Source of the DNA: Pipra filicauda | Taxonomy: Eukaryota; Chordata; Aves; Passeriformes; Pipridae | Assembly: GCF_003945595.2 (NCBI RefSeq) | Contig: NW_024104415.1 | Location: forward strand, 186,001-250,000 | Direction: 5' to 3' | Length of the DNA: 64,000 bases | Shown here: piece by piece, positions 32,772 to 44,398 of the stretch | How positions within the stretch are numbered: position 1 is the stretch's first letter | Layout of the letters: each line of letters starts with the position of its first letter | The notes under the pieces: model-generated | The model's input: only the letters and a program-made list of their open reading frames with translations | The model's database searches: none | What the model was told of the DNA's origin: nothing | Made by a program: the position numbers and the translations under genes

Positions 32772-34370
32772 TGTGTTTGTCTCTTGGAACAAGTTTGAGG
32801 GTGGTTTGACACGTTGGGTTTGTAGGATCTTCCATGATGATCATGGTATGGGCATTCTGCAATAGCCACAAACTAGTTGAGGTTACAACATGATGTGCAA
32901 GTGCCACAGAACATGCTCTGCTCATTCTGTGATGGGTGGATTTGGAGAAGTAGGAAGGAGAGAGCAGATTTGGGAAGCTAAAACAGGAAAATTACATTTC
33001 CTCCCAGTTTCCTATGGGACTGCCTGACTGGGTCTGAGAGACAAGGTGTAAATAAACCTGAACTCTGCCCATGGGAGGCTGTGACTTTTACCAAGTTTAT
33101 GAATCAATAGGCAGTTCTGTTGACACGTGTGAGTTTCTGTCTCAGTGCTATGTGAGGCTATAACTGCTGATAAATCATAGACATGTCTGTAATGCACTGA
33201 AACAGTGACACACAAACACAACGCTAGACTGATACAACAGCAGCTGATTATTTGATCGGGTAAAATATTGCCATAACAGCCCATGGAAAGGGTTATTACT
33301 GTAAACTAGGTTTTATTTTCCAAGACGTACATGCATAGATTCAGTCTTTTCTTTTGGATAGACCTGGGAAACACGGGAAGTAAAGTAAATATTCAGTTTT
33401 TAAGTTTCTCACATTGTTTTGTTCTCTCAGGGCAACGAATAGATGTGGCTGAGGGGCAGAGCAGAGATTAAGTAATGTAAGAATAAGACTTTGGAGAAAT
33501 AACAATATATTAGATTATTTCTTTTCTTCTTATGGTAAAAAAACCTACTTTTTTTGGTGTGTATTTGACTAAACGCTTCAGTGATATCCTAGTATCTCCT
33601 GATAAACTCCTTGTGGTGTGGTACATTATGGCATCCTCACATTGTCCATGTCTCCAGGATGGTGCTCTCAAATTGGAATCAGGTTTGATCAGATTACTTT
33701 GAGTTTTGGCTATTTCCAACAAAACTAATTGATGTATAACTGTGCAAAGACTTTCTGCTTTTTTTCACAACCAGCAAGTTGCATTTTCTTGTGGTAGAGC
33801 AATTTATTGCAGCTTTTTCCACAGCAGATTTAAATGCTTTGAGGGCCAAACATCTGCACGACACTTAATGGAATTAAATAGGAGCTATTTTCTCAATTTG
33901 CCCTGAATCAGTGTGTACTCACATGGGGAAGGAGGTTTTGTTGCACTTCCAGTAGCAACATGTGCCCACCTATTGCTGGGATGATGCTTTTCATTGCATG
34001 ATTGTGTACAGTCTGTGATGCAGATCTCAAAAAGGAATCTTGTTCTGAATAAAAATGTCCTGCAAGTAGTTTCTTCCATCTGCATATACTGAATAATTTT
34101 CCTCTCATTCCATATTTGTCTTGGTACAGTAACTCCTTGGGTTCCCACTGTACTGATTTCTGAGAGAGTTGTGGAAAAGGGAGCACATTGTACCCTCTGA
34201 AGGCTGAGACAAGAGGGACATTCATCTCATTTTATCAGTTAAAAAAAACAACCCAGAAATCAATTGATTTTCCTCCAGGCTCAGGCAGAGCTTTACAGAT
34301 ACAGATTAACAAGTGCAACAAAAATGTTTAAGAAATTACCTCCTTTTATTATTTTAGCTTGTAGTTCTAA
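32772..34370. other. Intron; no feature seen
   Basis: Unique sequence with overlapping reverse frames at 33885-34225 that match no family I know. Confidence 0.6.
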
Positions 34371-34721
34371 CCATAGAATCATAGAATTGTTAAGGCTGGA
34401 AAAGCCTTTAAGGGTCCAGTGCAGCCATCATCCAGCATCACCATTAAACTATGTCCTCAAGTGCCACATCCACAAGTTTTTTGAACACTTCCAGGGATGG
34501 GAACTCCACCCCTGTCCTGGGCAGCTGTGCCAGGGCTGACAACCCTTTCCATGAAGCAGTTTTCCCAATATCCAACCTGACCCTCCCCTTGCACAACTTG
34601 AGGCTGTTTCCTCCTGTCCTCTCCCTTGTTCCCTGGGAGCAGAGCCTGACCCCCACCTGCCTCCACCCTCCAGGGAGTTGTGGAGAGCAACAAGGTCCCC
34701 CCTGAGCCTCCTTTTCTCCGT
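34371..34721 (-). repeat. CR1 3' end, reverse
   Basis: The + strand has ccatagaatcatagaattgt, CTCAAGTGCCACATCCACAA, ATATCCAACCTGACCCTCCC, GTTCCCTGGGAGCAGAGCCT and CCCTGAGCCTCCTTTTCTCC. It is the same subfamily and orientation as 12426-12762. Confidence 0.93.
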
Positions 34722-35302
34722 GGTATCACAGTATTTTTTGTAAGTTCTTAAAATGTGCAGGATATAGTTTGTAAATGAGCAGTTCCTTGCTCCCTTTTCA
34801 ATATATAAAGAACCATATGAAGCCCTACTTGAAAATTAGAAACATTTTGTGCTGCTGCTTGGTTTCCAAAAGCTTTAATGCCCCCTGCTGACACTGTGCA
34901 TATGCAGGTAGGAATTGCAGAATGATGGACAACTTCATTAGGTGAGAGGGAAAGTTTTCTTTCATAACAATAATGCAAAATTAGCTTTTCCATTTTATTA
35001 GTTTCATTATTACTGAGCTAATTGGAGAACCTGTACTGAGCCTGGTGCTTTGTGGAGCTCATTCCACAGAAATGAGGTCTGAGGGAACTCAGCAACATTC
35101 AGAAGACATCCCGTCCTTTTAGGTTCAAGGGTGTTTTCAGATCTCAGTTCCTTAAAACAGTATAGTAAGTAGAATTATGTATTACTTTTCAAATCATGGC
35201 TAGGCTTCACGAACAAAGATTCAGGAAGGCTCTATCCACGTATTACTTTTAGGGTTACAGTTAATGGACGAAGGCCCAGGAACATGGACATCGCTCCCAG
35301 CC
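34722..35302. other. Intron; no feature seen
   Basis: Unique AT-rich sequence. Confidence 0.6.
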
Positions 35303-35396
35303 ACAGGGTGAGATTCTGGGATTTGTCCTGGGCAGGGCCAGGAGTTGGACTGGATCATTGTGGGTTCTGTCCAACTCAGGATATTCTATGATTCCA
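35303..35396 (+). repeat. CR1 3' terminal fragment
   Basis: The fragment contains CAGGGCCAGGAGTTGGACTG, TTCTGTCCAACTCAGGATAT and the tail TCTATGATTCC. It is the 'gccaggagttggact' type, as in the element at 61040-61352. Confidence 0.85.
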
Positions 35397-37641
35397 TCTT
35401 GCTTAAATAAACAATCCTCTTACTTAGCTATGGATTATTTTATTTTGGACTTTTTCTATGGGGGATGGGGAAAGAATGAGAAAGTATCAAATATGTGGAA
35501 ACTCAAGAAGAGGTTGACAAGGAACATAAAGCCAAGGCAAAGAAAGGGAGAAGAAGAGATGGACAGGGTGAGCTGAACAGCACATGAATCGTGCAGGAAA
35601 CAGTTCCTGGATGACCCAGCGTGGATTCTGATTGATACAATCATTGTTTGTCACTCGTGTGTCAGGCTGTTCTTGGGCTGTTACAGCTCTGAGAGTCAGC
35701 AGCTGGAATTAAACCTCTTGGAAGAGGCAAGTCTTTGAAGACCTCAGGCAGAGTTCCTTCTCAGCCTTCCAGTTCTGACCATCACCTCTGAAACTCCCTT
35801 TGGATCAGGCTTTGGGGGAGATTTGGTCTGTTCCTCTGAGGTTAGTAACCCACACACTCAGTGCCTCCAGAGTCTGGTCTGCAGTTAGACTCCTGTGCCA
35901 GCTTTCAAATCTTCATAAAACCATCCCTAAGAGATTTGAATGTGTTTTTCCCAGACTTACAAACATCTCTGCAGACTATCACTGTTCAATGCATTTACCT
36001 GGTGGAGGAAGTCAAATCAGGTAAATCCAGGTCGTGATGCTGCTCATAAATCGTAAAACTTCTGGGAAAATAACCAAACTACACAGCATGAGACACCTCT
36101 GTTCCTAGTCCTTGCTTAGCTTCTAAAACTGGCATTTTATCCTGGAAATTGCTTGGTGGATATTGGAGTAAGCGGACAGCACTCTGTATTTGAGTGGTTC
36201 CGTATTTTTAGTGGTTGACTTAAGGAGAAGAGTTTTCAAAGTGGTAATTACAGGCATCTCTTAACTGTGATTACTATAAATTAATGATGGCAAGCCACAG
36301 CCACTCTAAACTTTTGAAATCTGAGTATGACTGTTTACCAAAAGCTTTCTCTTTCTCCTTAGGGAATGTGTCTTTTTAAATTAGCCAAAGTCTGTATTGC
36401 CCCTTACAAACTATTCTGTTGAGCTGCTGGAGGTCAGGGGTGGGACATGAGAACAAATGTGGTGTCCCTCAGTGTTTATGGATTTGGCTGCCTCCAGCTG
36501 GTGTTGGAATTGCTGATTTGCTTTTCCAGTTTGCTGATAGATTAGACCAGTGTATCCATTCAGTAAACACCCTCATCAAGAGGTCACCGTGTATTCATAA
36601 ATTCTGGCCAGGCAGCCCTTTTTGTTTGATGCCATTTGGTATCAATTTCAGCTGGAGCTCTTTCAGTTCCAGAGGAAACTGATGGAAGCTGCAAATGCAT
36701 TTCTGAGTCTTAGCCAGAGACATCATTTATTTATTTGGTTTTGTTCTCAAAGGCAGATGGTAACATACGACAAACAATGTCCTTACCACAAAAAAACCCA
36801 CTTCCCAACCCCTTCCCAAAAAAATCGGACAACTCCATTGTCACGTAACTGATGTTTGTAAGACAAATATTCTTAAATGTTCAGACGAATGTATGAGGAA
36901 CAATCCTACTGTCACCATGTTGGTGCTGAAGTGCAGGTGATTACATTGGTGTAATGGCAAAGAAGTAAAAAGAGAGAGAAGATGGACCTGGATGGAGAAG
37001 GTGACACTGGAAGATGCACATGGAAAGAGACGTTGGTGTGATGAGAAGCCCACAGTTTGTACAAACATGATCTGAAATGAGCTTCTCTGGAGTACAATAT
37101 CTTGGCAATCTCTATAAGTCTCAATCCATACTGAGCTGCTGCCTTTTCTTCTACCTTCTGAAGTGTGAATCTTTACCGTCCCTGTAGACATAAGGTTGTC
37201 TTCTCCCACTCTGCCCGCAACTAAAACATCTTCCTGAATCACCATGACCCGAGGCTTTGCTCTGTTTCCAAGAAGAGACTGACGAAAATCTGCACTTCTG
37301 TGCTTGAAACCTGCCTCCAGAAGGAAGGAGAAAAATCTTTAAATGTCAGGCTTTGCTATTTTTGCAGCCTATCCCAGAAAGCAGCTCCTGCCTTGCCGTC
37401 TGCATCCATGGTTGCAATACACGGCGTGCTTGGCACGGCCAATTATTGCTGTTTGTCTTGTACTTGTCAGTTGTTATTTTACAATGAAAAAAACTCCTGT
37501 AGCAAGTTGTAAATGCTTCCAGTTGGTCAGCCTGTCGTGAACTGAATGTGAATCTTCTTCGGCCGTGCTTGGAAAGCATTGAGGGTTTTGAGAATAGTCT
37601 TCGTACTTTGGGTTGGGATTTCATGTATTCAAACTGTGTGA
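35397..37641. other. Intron; one unrecognised reverse frame
   Basis: A 134-codon reverse frame at 36841-37245 begins MVIQEDVLVAGRVGEDNLMS. It is not assigned to a family and has no splice sites checked against any known exon. Confidence 0.5.
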
Positions 37642-37788
37642 ATCGTGGAATAGTTTGGGTTGGAAGGGATCTTAAAACTCATCTTGTTCCAACCCCAGTG
37701 CCATGGGCAGGGACACCTTCCACTGCACCAGGTTGCCCAGTGCAACCTGGCCTTGAACACTTCCAGGGCTGGGGAGTCCACACCCTGT
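37642..37788 (-). repeat. CR1 3' terminal fragment, reverse
   Basis: The + strand runs from atcgtggaatagtttgggtt through CCATGGGCAGGGACACCTTC to GGGCTGGGGAGTCCACACC. Confidence 0.92.
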
Positions 37789-38414
37789 AGGACTCTGCTT
37801 CACGATGATGAGGCATCCACAGAAGACTAAGTAAAAAATGTCAGGACTCTGCTCTGTAGGATAGAAATGCCTTCTGATAGGTTGTTTGTTGTGTTCAGAG
37901 CATATTTGTATTCTTGAGGATTCACAGAACATTCACCACTAACAACATTTGACAGTGAGCTCCCTTTGCAGGGTACTCACTTGGAAGAGCCTCGAGGTGG
38001 ACTTGGGAAAGTGGTTTGGTTTTAACGGTGGGTTAAAAGAATCTAGAATTCATTAAAAGGACTTAAATTGATGTTAATTCACAAAGTGAAATTGGAAAAA
38101 TATTATGAATTAAGATCAGGGATCTCTTCTGTAATAATAGATGTGGGAAAATTTAAAAATTCTCCCTGCAGCCTGAGATGACAATTGGATTTGTCAGAGT
38201 ATTTCTGTCCATCCTGATCTGAATCACTCGCTCACCATCACCTCTGTCACTGGGCATCGTTCAGCCTCAAACGTCATTCAGCCTCAAATATGAGACCTGG
38301 CTTTTTACTCAGTCTGGCTGTTAGTTGACTTGTTCTCACTTGTTATTTAAATACCAAGAGCAATGAAATGAGAAACCAGGATCTTGCGTCAGTGCTGAAG
38401 GGATGAGAGAAGAG
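37789..38414. other. Intron; no feature seen
   Basis: A small imperfect direct repeat occurs at about 38258-38289 (ttcagcctcaaa twice). Confidence 0.6.
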
Positions 38415-38471
38415 CAGTTGGAACTAGGTAATCTTAGAGGTCTTTTCCAACCTTTATGATTCTGTGATTTT
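38415..38471 (+). repeat. CR1 3' tail
   Basis: The sequence ATCTTAGAGGTCTTTTCCAA then CCTTTATGATTCTGTGATTT is the last 55 bases of a CR1 of the 'ttggacttgatgatctta' type. Confidence 0.85.
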
Positions 38472-41400
38472 GAGAAGCAACAGAACATGGCAGGGCATAG
38501 TCAAACACAATATTGAGAGTTGCGTTATTAATGATGTAAATAACAAGTGTGGAAGTGAGCTCAAAAATACAGGGTTGATGTTTTAAACACTCATTTCGAG
38601 TTGTTTAGAGGATAATATAACACAAATATCCCCAGATCTTCAAGTGATGCCATTTATGCATCACATTGGCCAAAATTTGCAGAACCGACGATTAGACATT
38701 GGAAAACGGTGTCAAGAGGAGAACAACTGGCCCCTCAAACTGGGGACAACTGGAGAAGTCAACCCAGAGGTCCAAGTCCCAGACATTTAGTTCTTAAGGT
38801 TTTTTGATTTATTTAGTGATTCTCATCCAAACAAACAGTGTATTTTAATGTTACAAATCCAATTTCCAAGTGGTTAAGGATAAATTGCTCTCATAAGACA
38901 GTCTTGATTAATTTCTGATTTCTCTTGTTAATGTGTAATGAAGGTAAAGAGAAATAAATTAGAATTATTCCGAGACTTTAAGGCAAATATTTCCTGTGTA
39001 ATAAACACCACAGGTTTATTCATTCAAATGTACTGGGGTGGAAAGTGATTTCTTGGTGAAAGAGCAATTGCTTGTTGTGAGTGAGTGGCACAATTATTGT
39101 CAAATCCCAGTTCCTTCCTTTGTGACCGGAATGGTCCTGGGGAGCAGTGATCCGAACTGGAAATGGCATTGCCTCAGGCAAATAATACCCTGTCTAATGT
39201 ATTTGATTTTGCAAAGATAACAAGCTGGGTTACATCTTTGCTTTCGCTTCCATTAATGGTTCAAGGAAAGGGAGGACAAGAAAACGAAACAGATTATTAA
39301 AGCTGCCTTTTAGTGTGGTGTCACTTCAGGCAAAAGCGAGCGATGCCTTAAGAAATCTTTGGAAAAATGTAGTATTTATGCTATGTAGAGAAAAGTAGAA
39401 TTTATAATGTATTTTTGTTCAGTTTACTGGGGGTTTGGTAGAGAATTTGCTTAAGTATCAAATGAATAATTTAGGGTCATTAATTTGTTGTATAGACTAA
39501 AAAACATTCCTGGCCGTAGACAAAGAGAATAAAAACACAGCCTTTAACTACTACACAACAACCAAACTGAGAGGTCAATGTGGAGGGAGAGATGTTGGGA
39601 CAAGCCTGTGAACCTTTGAAGGGCACCAGCTCTTGGCTGGAAAAGGGAATGAATTAATTCTGATCGATTTTTTTAATAGTCAATATTAAAATCTCTCACC
39701 AGAAGCAGTAATTCTAATTGAATAATATTATATTATTAAATCACTAAGTTGTATAAGCAGAACAGTTCTGATACAAGCACACAGGGGAACTTCAAGACCT
39801 TTATGTCTAGACTCTATGAAATGGTTTTGTTGAAGCAAATATCTGATGCATTTTTGATGCTGTACTTCTGCCAGGCGTGATTTGGAACTGGAAAACAAAG
39901 GGGAGGATGTTTCCCTGGTGAGCTTGCAGTCTTAATTAACAAGACTTAACAAATACAATTACCACAGATAAAGGTTAAAAAGAGATAGGAGAGATAAAAG
40001 CAAATCTCAAACAGGGACAAGAATTAAAGCAGATATATTAGTGTTCAAGAATCCTTTGCCTCCACTGAGAACAGCAGACACTAATACAGATGCTTTTCAG
40101 AGCTGCAAATGGCCTATTTTTTCCTCCTGGATCTCTTGATCTGCATTTTCAGAAATTTAAATGCTGGATTTCAAAGCCAAAGGAAGAATTTCAGAGACTT
40201 AAAGAACACCGTTTTATAACATATGTCACCTTTCCAAGTAGATGCCTTTTGAAGGCATTTGGGGTTTAGAGTAAAGCAGAAATCTCTGGAAACAGCAGTT
40301 TGTTGCAATCAGAAATAACCCTTTATTTTTCATTTCAGTGTGACCCTGGTGTAGGGAATTATCTGATGCTTCAATTTGACATAAAGGGCCTGGGTTGGGA
40401 ATCTTGTAGCTTGTAACAATTGAGTAGATTTGCCCACTCCAAGGGAGAACTGCTCCCAAAAAATACAGGTAATTTTACCTGAGTCAGAAGAAATAGCAGG
40501 ATCACTTGGAGCTTTAGAGCTGTCCCCTTTAGCCGCCCTTTTCTTGCGGCAGATGTCTTCTTCAAGCAACTACTTTTTGCTTGATAAGTGCTGCTCCAGT
40601 AGTGGTTTTGGGGTAGAATTTTGTTTATTTGTTTATTTATAAGAGAGAGGTGTTGGGGTGTTTTTTGATGTTGATTTCGTATTTCACAGGGCTTTACTGA
40701 GTCTCTGTGGATCCAGGAACCAGAAAACTGTGATGGGGAAATTTTGTGATGTTGGAAAATCGATCTCCGTAGCTTCAAGCACTGAAGTTAAATTGATGTG
40801 ATAACTGTGACTGGTTTTGTCACCAATAATTCCTGCCTTGAGCAGGATATTAAAGAGGACAAATGAATTAAAAACAGACCCACTACTGACTACACATTTT
40901 TATTTGACTTCGTTAATGTTAAATTAATTGTTGACAGAGATTATTTAGGTAGATTGGGTTTGTGCTGTGCTTTAAATTAAGCAGTTGCGGTTTTACTTTG
41001 CATGCAGGAAAGATCCTTCCAAATTTTGAAAAGGTCACCATTGTTAATCATTTCAGGAAGGCAAGAAAAGATGCTAATAATGACTCAACTGAAGGGAATA
41101 ACCAGGATTAAAAGCTTCTTAGTGCTTAATAAGTATAAGTGTGATCTTGATTAATTCATGTTATCAACCCTGTGACAAAGGGTTCACTAAGCATGTGGTA
41201 GAGCTGAAGAATATAGCTTTTTTGGGGAGAGCGTTATTTGGTTTTAGGGATTTTGGCTTTCTCCTGCAATTAAAAAATTGGAGATTGATGATGGGTTAGA
41301 TTTTGGATGCCTCAGGTGTCAGAGGGGTTTGCTGTAGGAGGTATTTGTGGTTAAGTTTGGTTCTGCAGTGCTGCAGAGCTCCCAGTGACACCACTGTGAA

Positions 41401-41482
41401 TAAAGTGGGAAACTTCTGTGTATTGAGACTCTTCTCATTGTGCAGCTGGGTACCCCAAAATGGGATCAAACTTTACTTTTTA
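38472..41482. other. Intron; long repeat-poor stretch
   Basis: Three kilobases without a CR1 piece, AT-rich and apparently unique. A segment at about 39230-39400 has CpG-bearing, evenly composed sequence that could be a conserved non-coding element. Confidence 0.55.
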
Positions 41483-41923
41483 CAAGGGTCTGGAGTGACA
41501 GGACAAGGGGGAATAGCCTGAGCTCAGGTTACCAGAAGGTTTAAAACTCTCAAATGGAGAAGAGAAGACTCCAGGGAGACCTTAGAGCCCTTCCAGTGCC
41601 TAAAGGGGCTCCAAGAGAGCTGGAGAGGGACTTGGGACGAGGGCCTGGAGGGACAGGACAAGGGGGAATGGCTTCCCACTGTCAGAGGGCAGGGTTAGAT
41701 GGGATACTGGGAAGAAATCCTTCCCTGGGAGGGTGATGAGGCACAGGTTGCCCAGAGAAGCTGTGGCTGCCTCGTCCCTGAGAGTGTCCAAGGCCAGGCT
41801 GGACAGGGCTTGGAACAGCCTGGTCTAGTGGAAGGTGTCCCTGCCCATGGCAGGGGGTGGAACAAGATGGGCATTAAGGTCCCTTCCAACCCAAAGCAGT
41901 CTGGGATTCTATGATTCTGTGAT
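41483..41923 (+). repeat. CR1 3' end with an unusual 5' junction
   Basis: The body from 41554 is canonical: TGGAGAAGAGAAGACTCCAG, GAGAGCTGGAGAGGGACTTG, then through to AGTCTGGGATTCTATGATTC. Left of it lies a stray piece of the same repeat (AAGGGTCTGGAGTGACAGGA) and a junction segment, CCTGAGCTCAGG...GGTTTAAAACTCT, also seen at 59840-59880. Confidence 0.93.
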
Positions 41924-43679
41924 TTATGCATTTTTAAGGGTTTCATCAGTATTATTTGTATGTCTTTTGTGCTGCTGGAAATGTCATTCACTTTGGTGAG
42001 GACAAGTCAGTGCAGACCAGAAGAAGGGCTGAGCACATATAGAATTATAGGTACCTGATAGGGAACCAGTCCTGTTTAAGAATCATTGCAAATATATTTT
42101 TCAGGAGATAATTTCTGTATTGAAAAACTGTCACAGGTCTCGCAGGAACGAGATCCTGTTTTCATTTTAAGGCTGCTTTATTTGTCATCCTTTTTAGTCA
42201 TCCTTTCAGCACCACAAAGTGATTTTGGAAAGAATCCACTGGCCTTCTCTACAGCTTGGTATTTATGTTAAATAGGATGTATAGATACAGTACAAACAAA
42301 GAACTGATAAACTAGGAAGGAACTCAGACTTAATTGTTTATCCACAACGTCTTCCTTCCTCTCACCCCCAAAGTCTGTGACTCCTAATTAATGAGGAGTT
42401 CTTTTAGTTGACAACACAAGAGCAGAATAAATATTGAAGGATTTACCATAATAATATGATTTATTGTATTTTTGAATACCTTGTGTTTAATTGTATACCT
42501 TGTGTTTAATTTTTTATACCAAATGATCAGAACTATTCATATTTAGTAAATATTGTGGTTCTTCTAATAACCTACACTTCTATTCTGCATTTCATCCCAT
42601 TATTCTTCATAATACTTTTATCTTTTAACACTCTGGGTTTTTTCTTTTTGTATTAATACCTGAAAACAAATGTTGACAACCAGCACAACTATTTTAGCTA
42701 AAAGATGACTGTTTTCATATTTTAATCTTTCTTTATCCTAATCCCATGGGGCTTTTTAGGCTTGTTTTCTATTTTCTCTCAAACCTATCTGGTTTTTCAC
42801 ATACACACTCTCATTCCAGGTGTGAGCCCTGGGTTTGATTTTCTCTGCCTGGAGTATCCCTGTTGTGCTAATTTTTCCTGATAAACAAGAGAATTTCTAA
42901 TGCTTTCGACATATGATCTAAAGAATCCAATTTCATCTGAGTGTCCTGCTGTTCTTGCATCTCTCAGGCTAATGCATTTTCCTGTAGACAATTTGTTTAG
43001 CTGAGGATTTAATCAGCTGTAGCATCTATTTTTGTTCCCGCTTTTCCCAATCCCTGCCTCGTAGGGAGCGTATGAATCCACATTCCAGCTCAGGGGAAAT
43101 ATATTGACTTCACATTTCTAATCTAGCATTTAATTTTTAGAAGCCCAGGCCACATCTTCATATCTTTCAATATTTTTAAGATACTGGCTTTAGCTTTTAA
43201 AGCATTTTTTCCTCATTGTACTGCAGTAATCCTTCACTGAACTGGTTGGGTTGAGCTGTTTTGATTGGTGTGACATGTGTGGGCCTCCTGCTGCTATACT
43301 TGGATTTACGTTTTATGCGGAAGATTAATCTCCAGGTCATCAAGTTTAAATCTTCTGAGGACAGAGCAGAAGGAATTTTCTGTGCTGGATGTTACTGAGT
43401 TACTGTTTGTAGAGCGTCCAGGTAGAGCCTCTCCTTGCTCTTCACTTGTTCTTTCAATTTACAATAGGCAAAGCTATGGTAGTGAAGCCCCACCTGGACA
43501 AGGCTGTGCTTGTGTGTCCCTGGTGTCCCAGTGGGAAGTGGTGACAGTGGTCTGCACTGACAATGGAGAGCAGCAGTATTGGAAGTGGAATTAGAGTGGA
43601 TTGGAAGTGGCTCTTTTCTCCCGTGGACCTTCATCTCACAGCTTGAAAGGTGGTCGGTGAACACCATGGCCGGGTGTGA
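41924..43679. other. Intron; no feature besides the 18-bp duplication
   Basis: AT-rich left part, mixed composition right part. No coding signal. Confidence 0.6.
42476..42511. repeat. 18-bp tandem duplication
   Basis: The unit ataccttgtgtttaattg occurs twice in a row, with one base changed at the end of the second copy. Confidence 0.85.
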
Positions 43680-44030
43680 GGAGTGGACTTATCACTCAGG
43701 CTTGTGTTATGATATTTGGGGGGCTTGGATGATTTCAGGGCCTTGAAGTCTGGAAGCAAGACCATTAGTCACTCTGGATGCAGGTGTGGATGAGCTTGTG
43801 TCCAGAGGGCCATTGTGAGAGGAGGCAGGCTGATGGCACATGGGTGGAGCCAGAAGTTATATATAAAAGAAGTCACCTTCTTTAGTTTGGGAGCAGCTCT
43901 GCTTCTGCTTCTTTAGTCCAAGAGAGCCCCTTCTGGGCAGTGTGTGTGTCCTGTTTTCCAGAGGAGCCCCTCACTGTCCTGTCTGTCTGTCTGTCTCAGG
44001 AAGCAGCCTGGCATCAGCCACATGTGTGGC
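43680..44030 (+). mobile_element. Possible solo LTR fragment
   Basis: The segment reads tgtgaggagtggacttatca ... ggtggagccagaagttatat, with a strong TATA box (tatataaaag, about 43859-43868). A GC-richer stretch and a (GTCT)n run at 43979-43997 follow. A compact promoter with a TATA box about 180 bases after a TG-start is typical of an endogenous retrovirus LTR. I find no second LTR, no coding part and no certain target-site duplication. It may instead be an ordinary intronic sequence. Confidence 0.3.
43979..43997. repeat. (GTCT)n microsatellite
   Basis: A short run of four to five tetranucleotide repeats, gtctgtctgtctgtctc. Confidence 0.85.
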
Positions 44031-44037
44031 TCCTGGA

Positions 44038-44398
44038 GCACTGAGTTGGAAGGGACCCGCAAGGATCATGGAGTCCAACCCTCAGCCCCGCACAGGCCCA
44101 TCCCCAAGAGTCACACCCCAGAGGATCATCCAAACGCTCCTTGAGCTCTGGCAGCCTTGGTGCTGTGACCACTGCCCTGGGGAGCCTGTTCAGTGCCCAA
44201 CCACCCTCTGGGGGAAGAACCTTCTTCTGAGATCCAACCTAAAGCTGCCCTGACACAACTCCAGACCATTCCCTGGGGTCCTGTCCCTGGTCCCCACAGA
44301 GCAGAGATCAGTGCCTGCCCCTCCTCTTCCCCTCCCAAGGAAGTTGTAACTGCAATGAGGTCTCCCCTCAGTCTCCTCTCCTCCAGCTGAACAGGCTT
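44038..44398 (-). repeat. CR1 3' end, reverse, 'gggaccagggacaggacc' subfamily
   Basis: The + strand begins gcactgagttggaagggacc and includes GGGAGCCTGTTCAGTGCCCA, GGGGGAAGAACCTTCTTCTG, CCCTGGTCCCCACAGAGCAG and CTCCTCTCCTCCAGCTGAAC. The octamer tail is missing at the left end. Confidence 0.93.
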
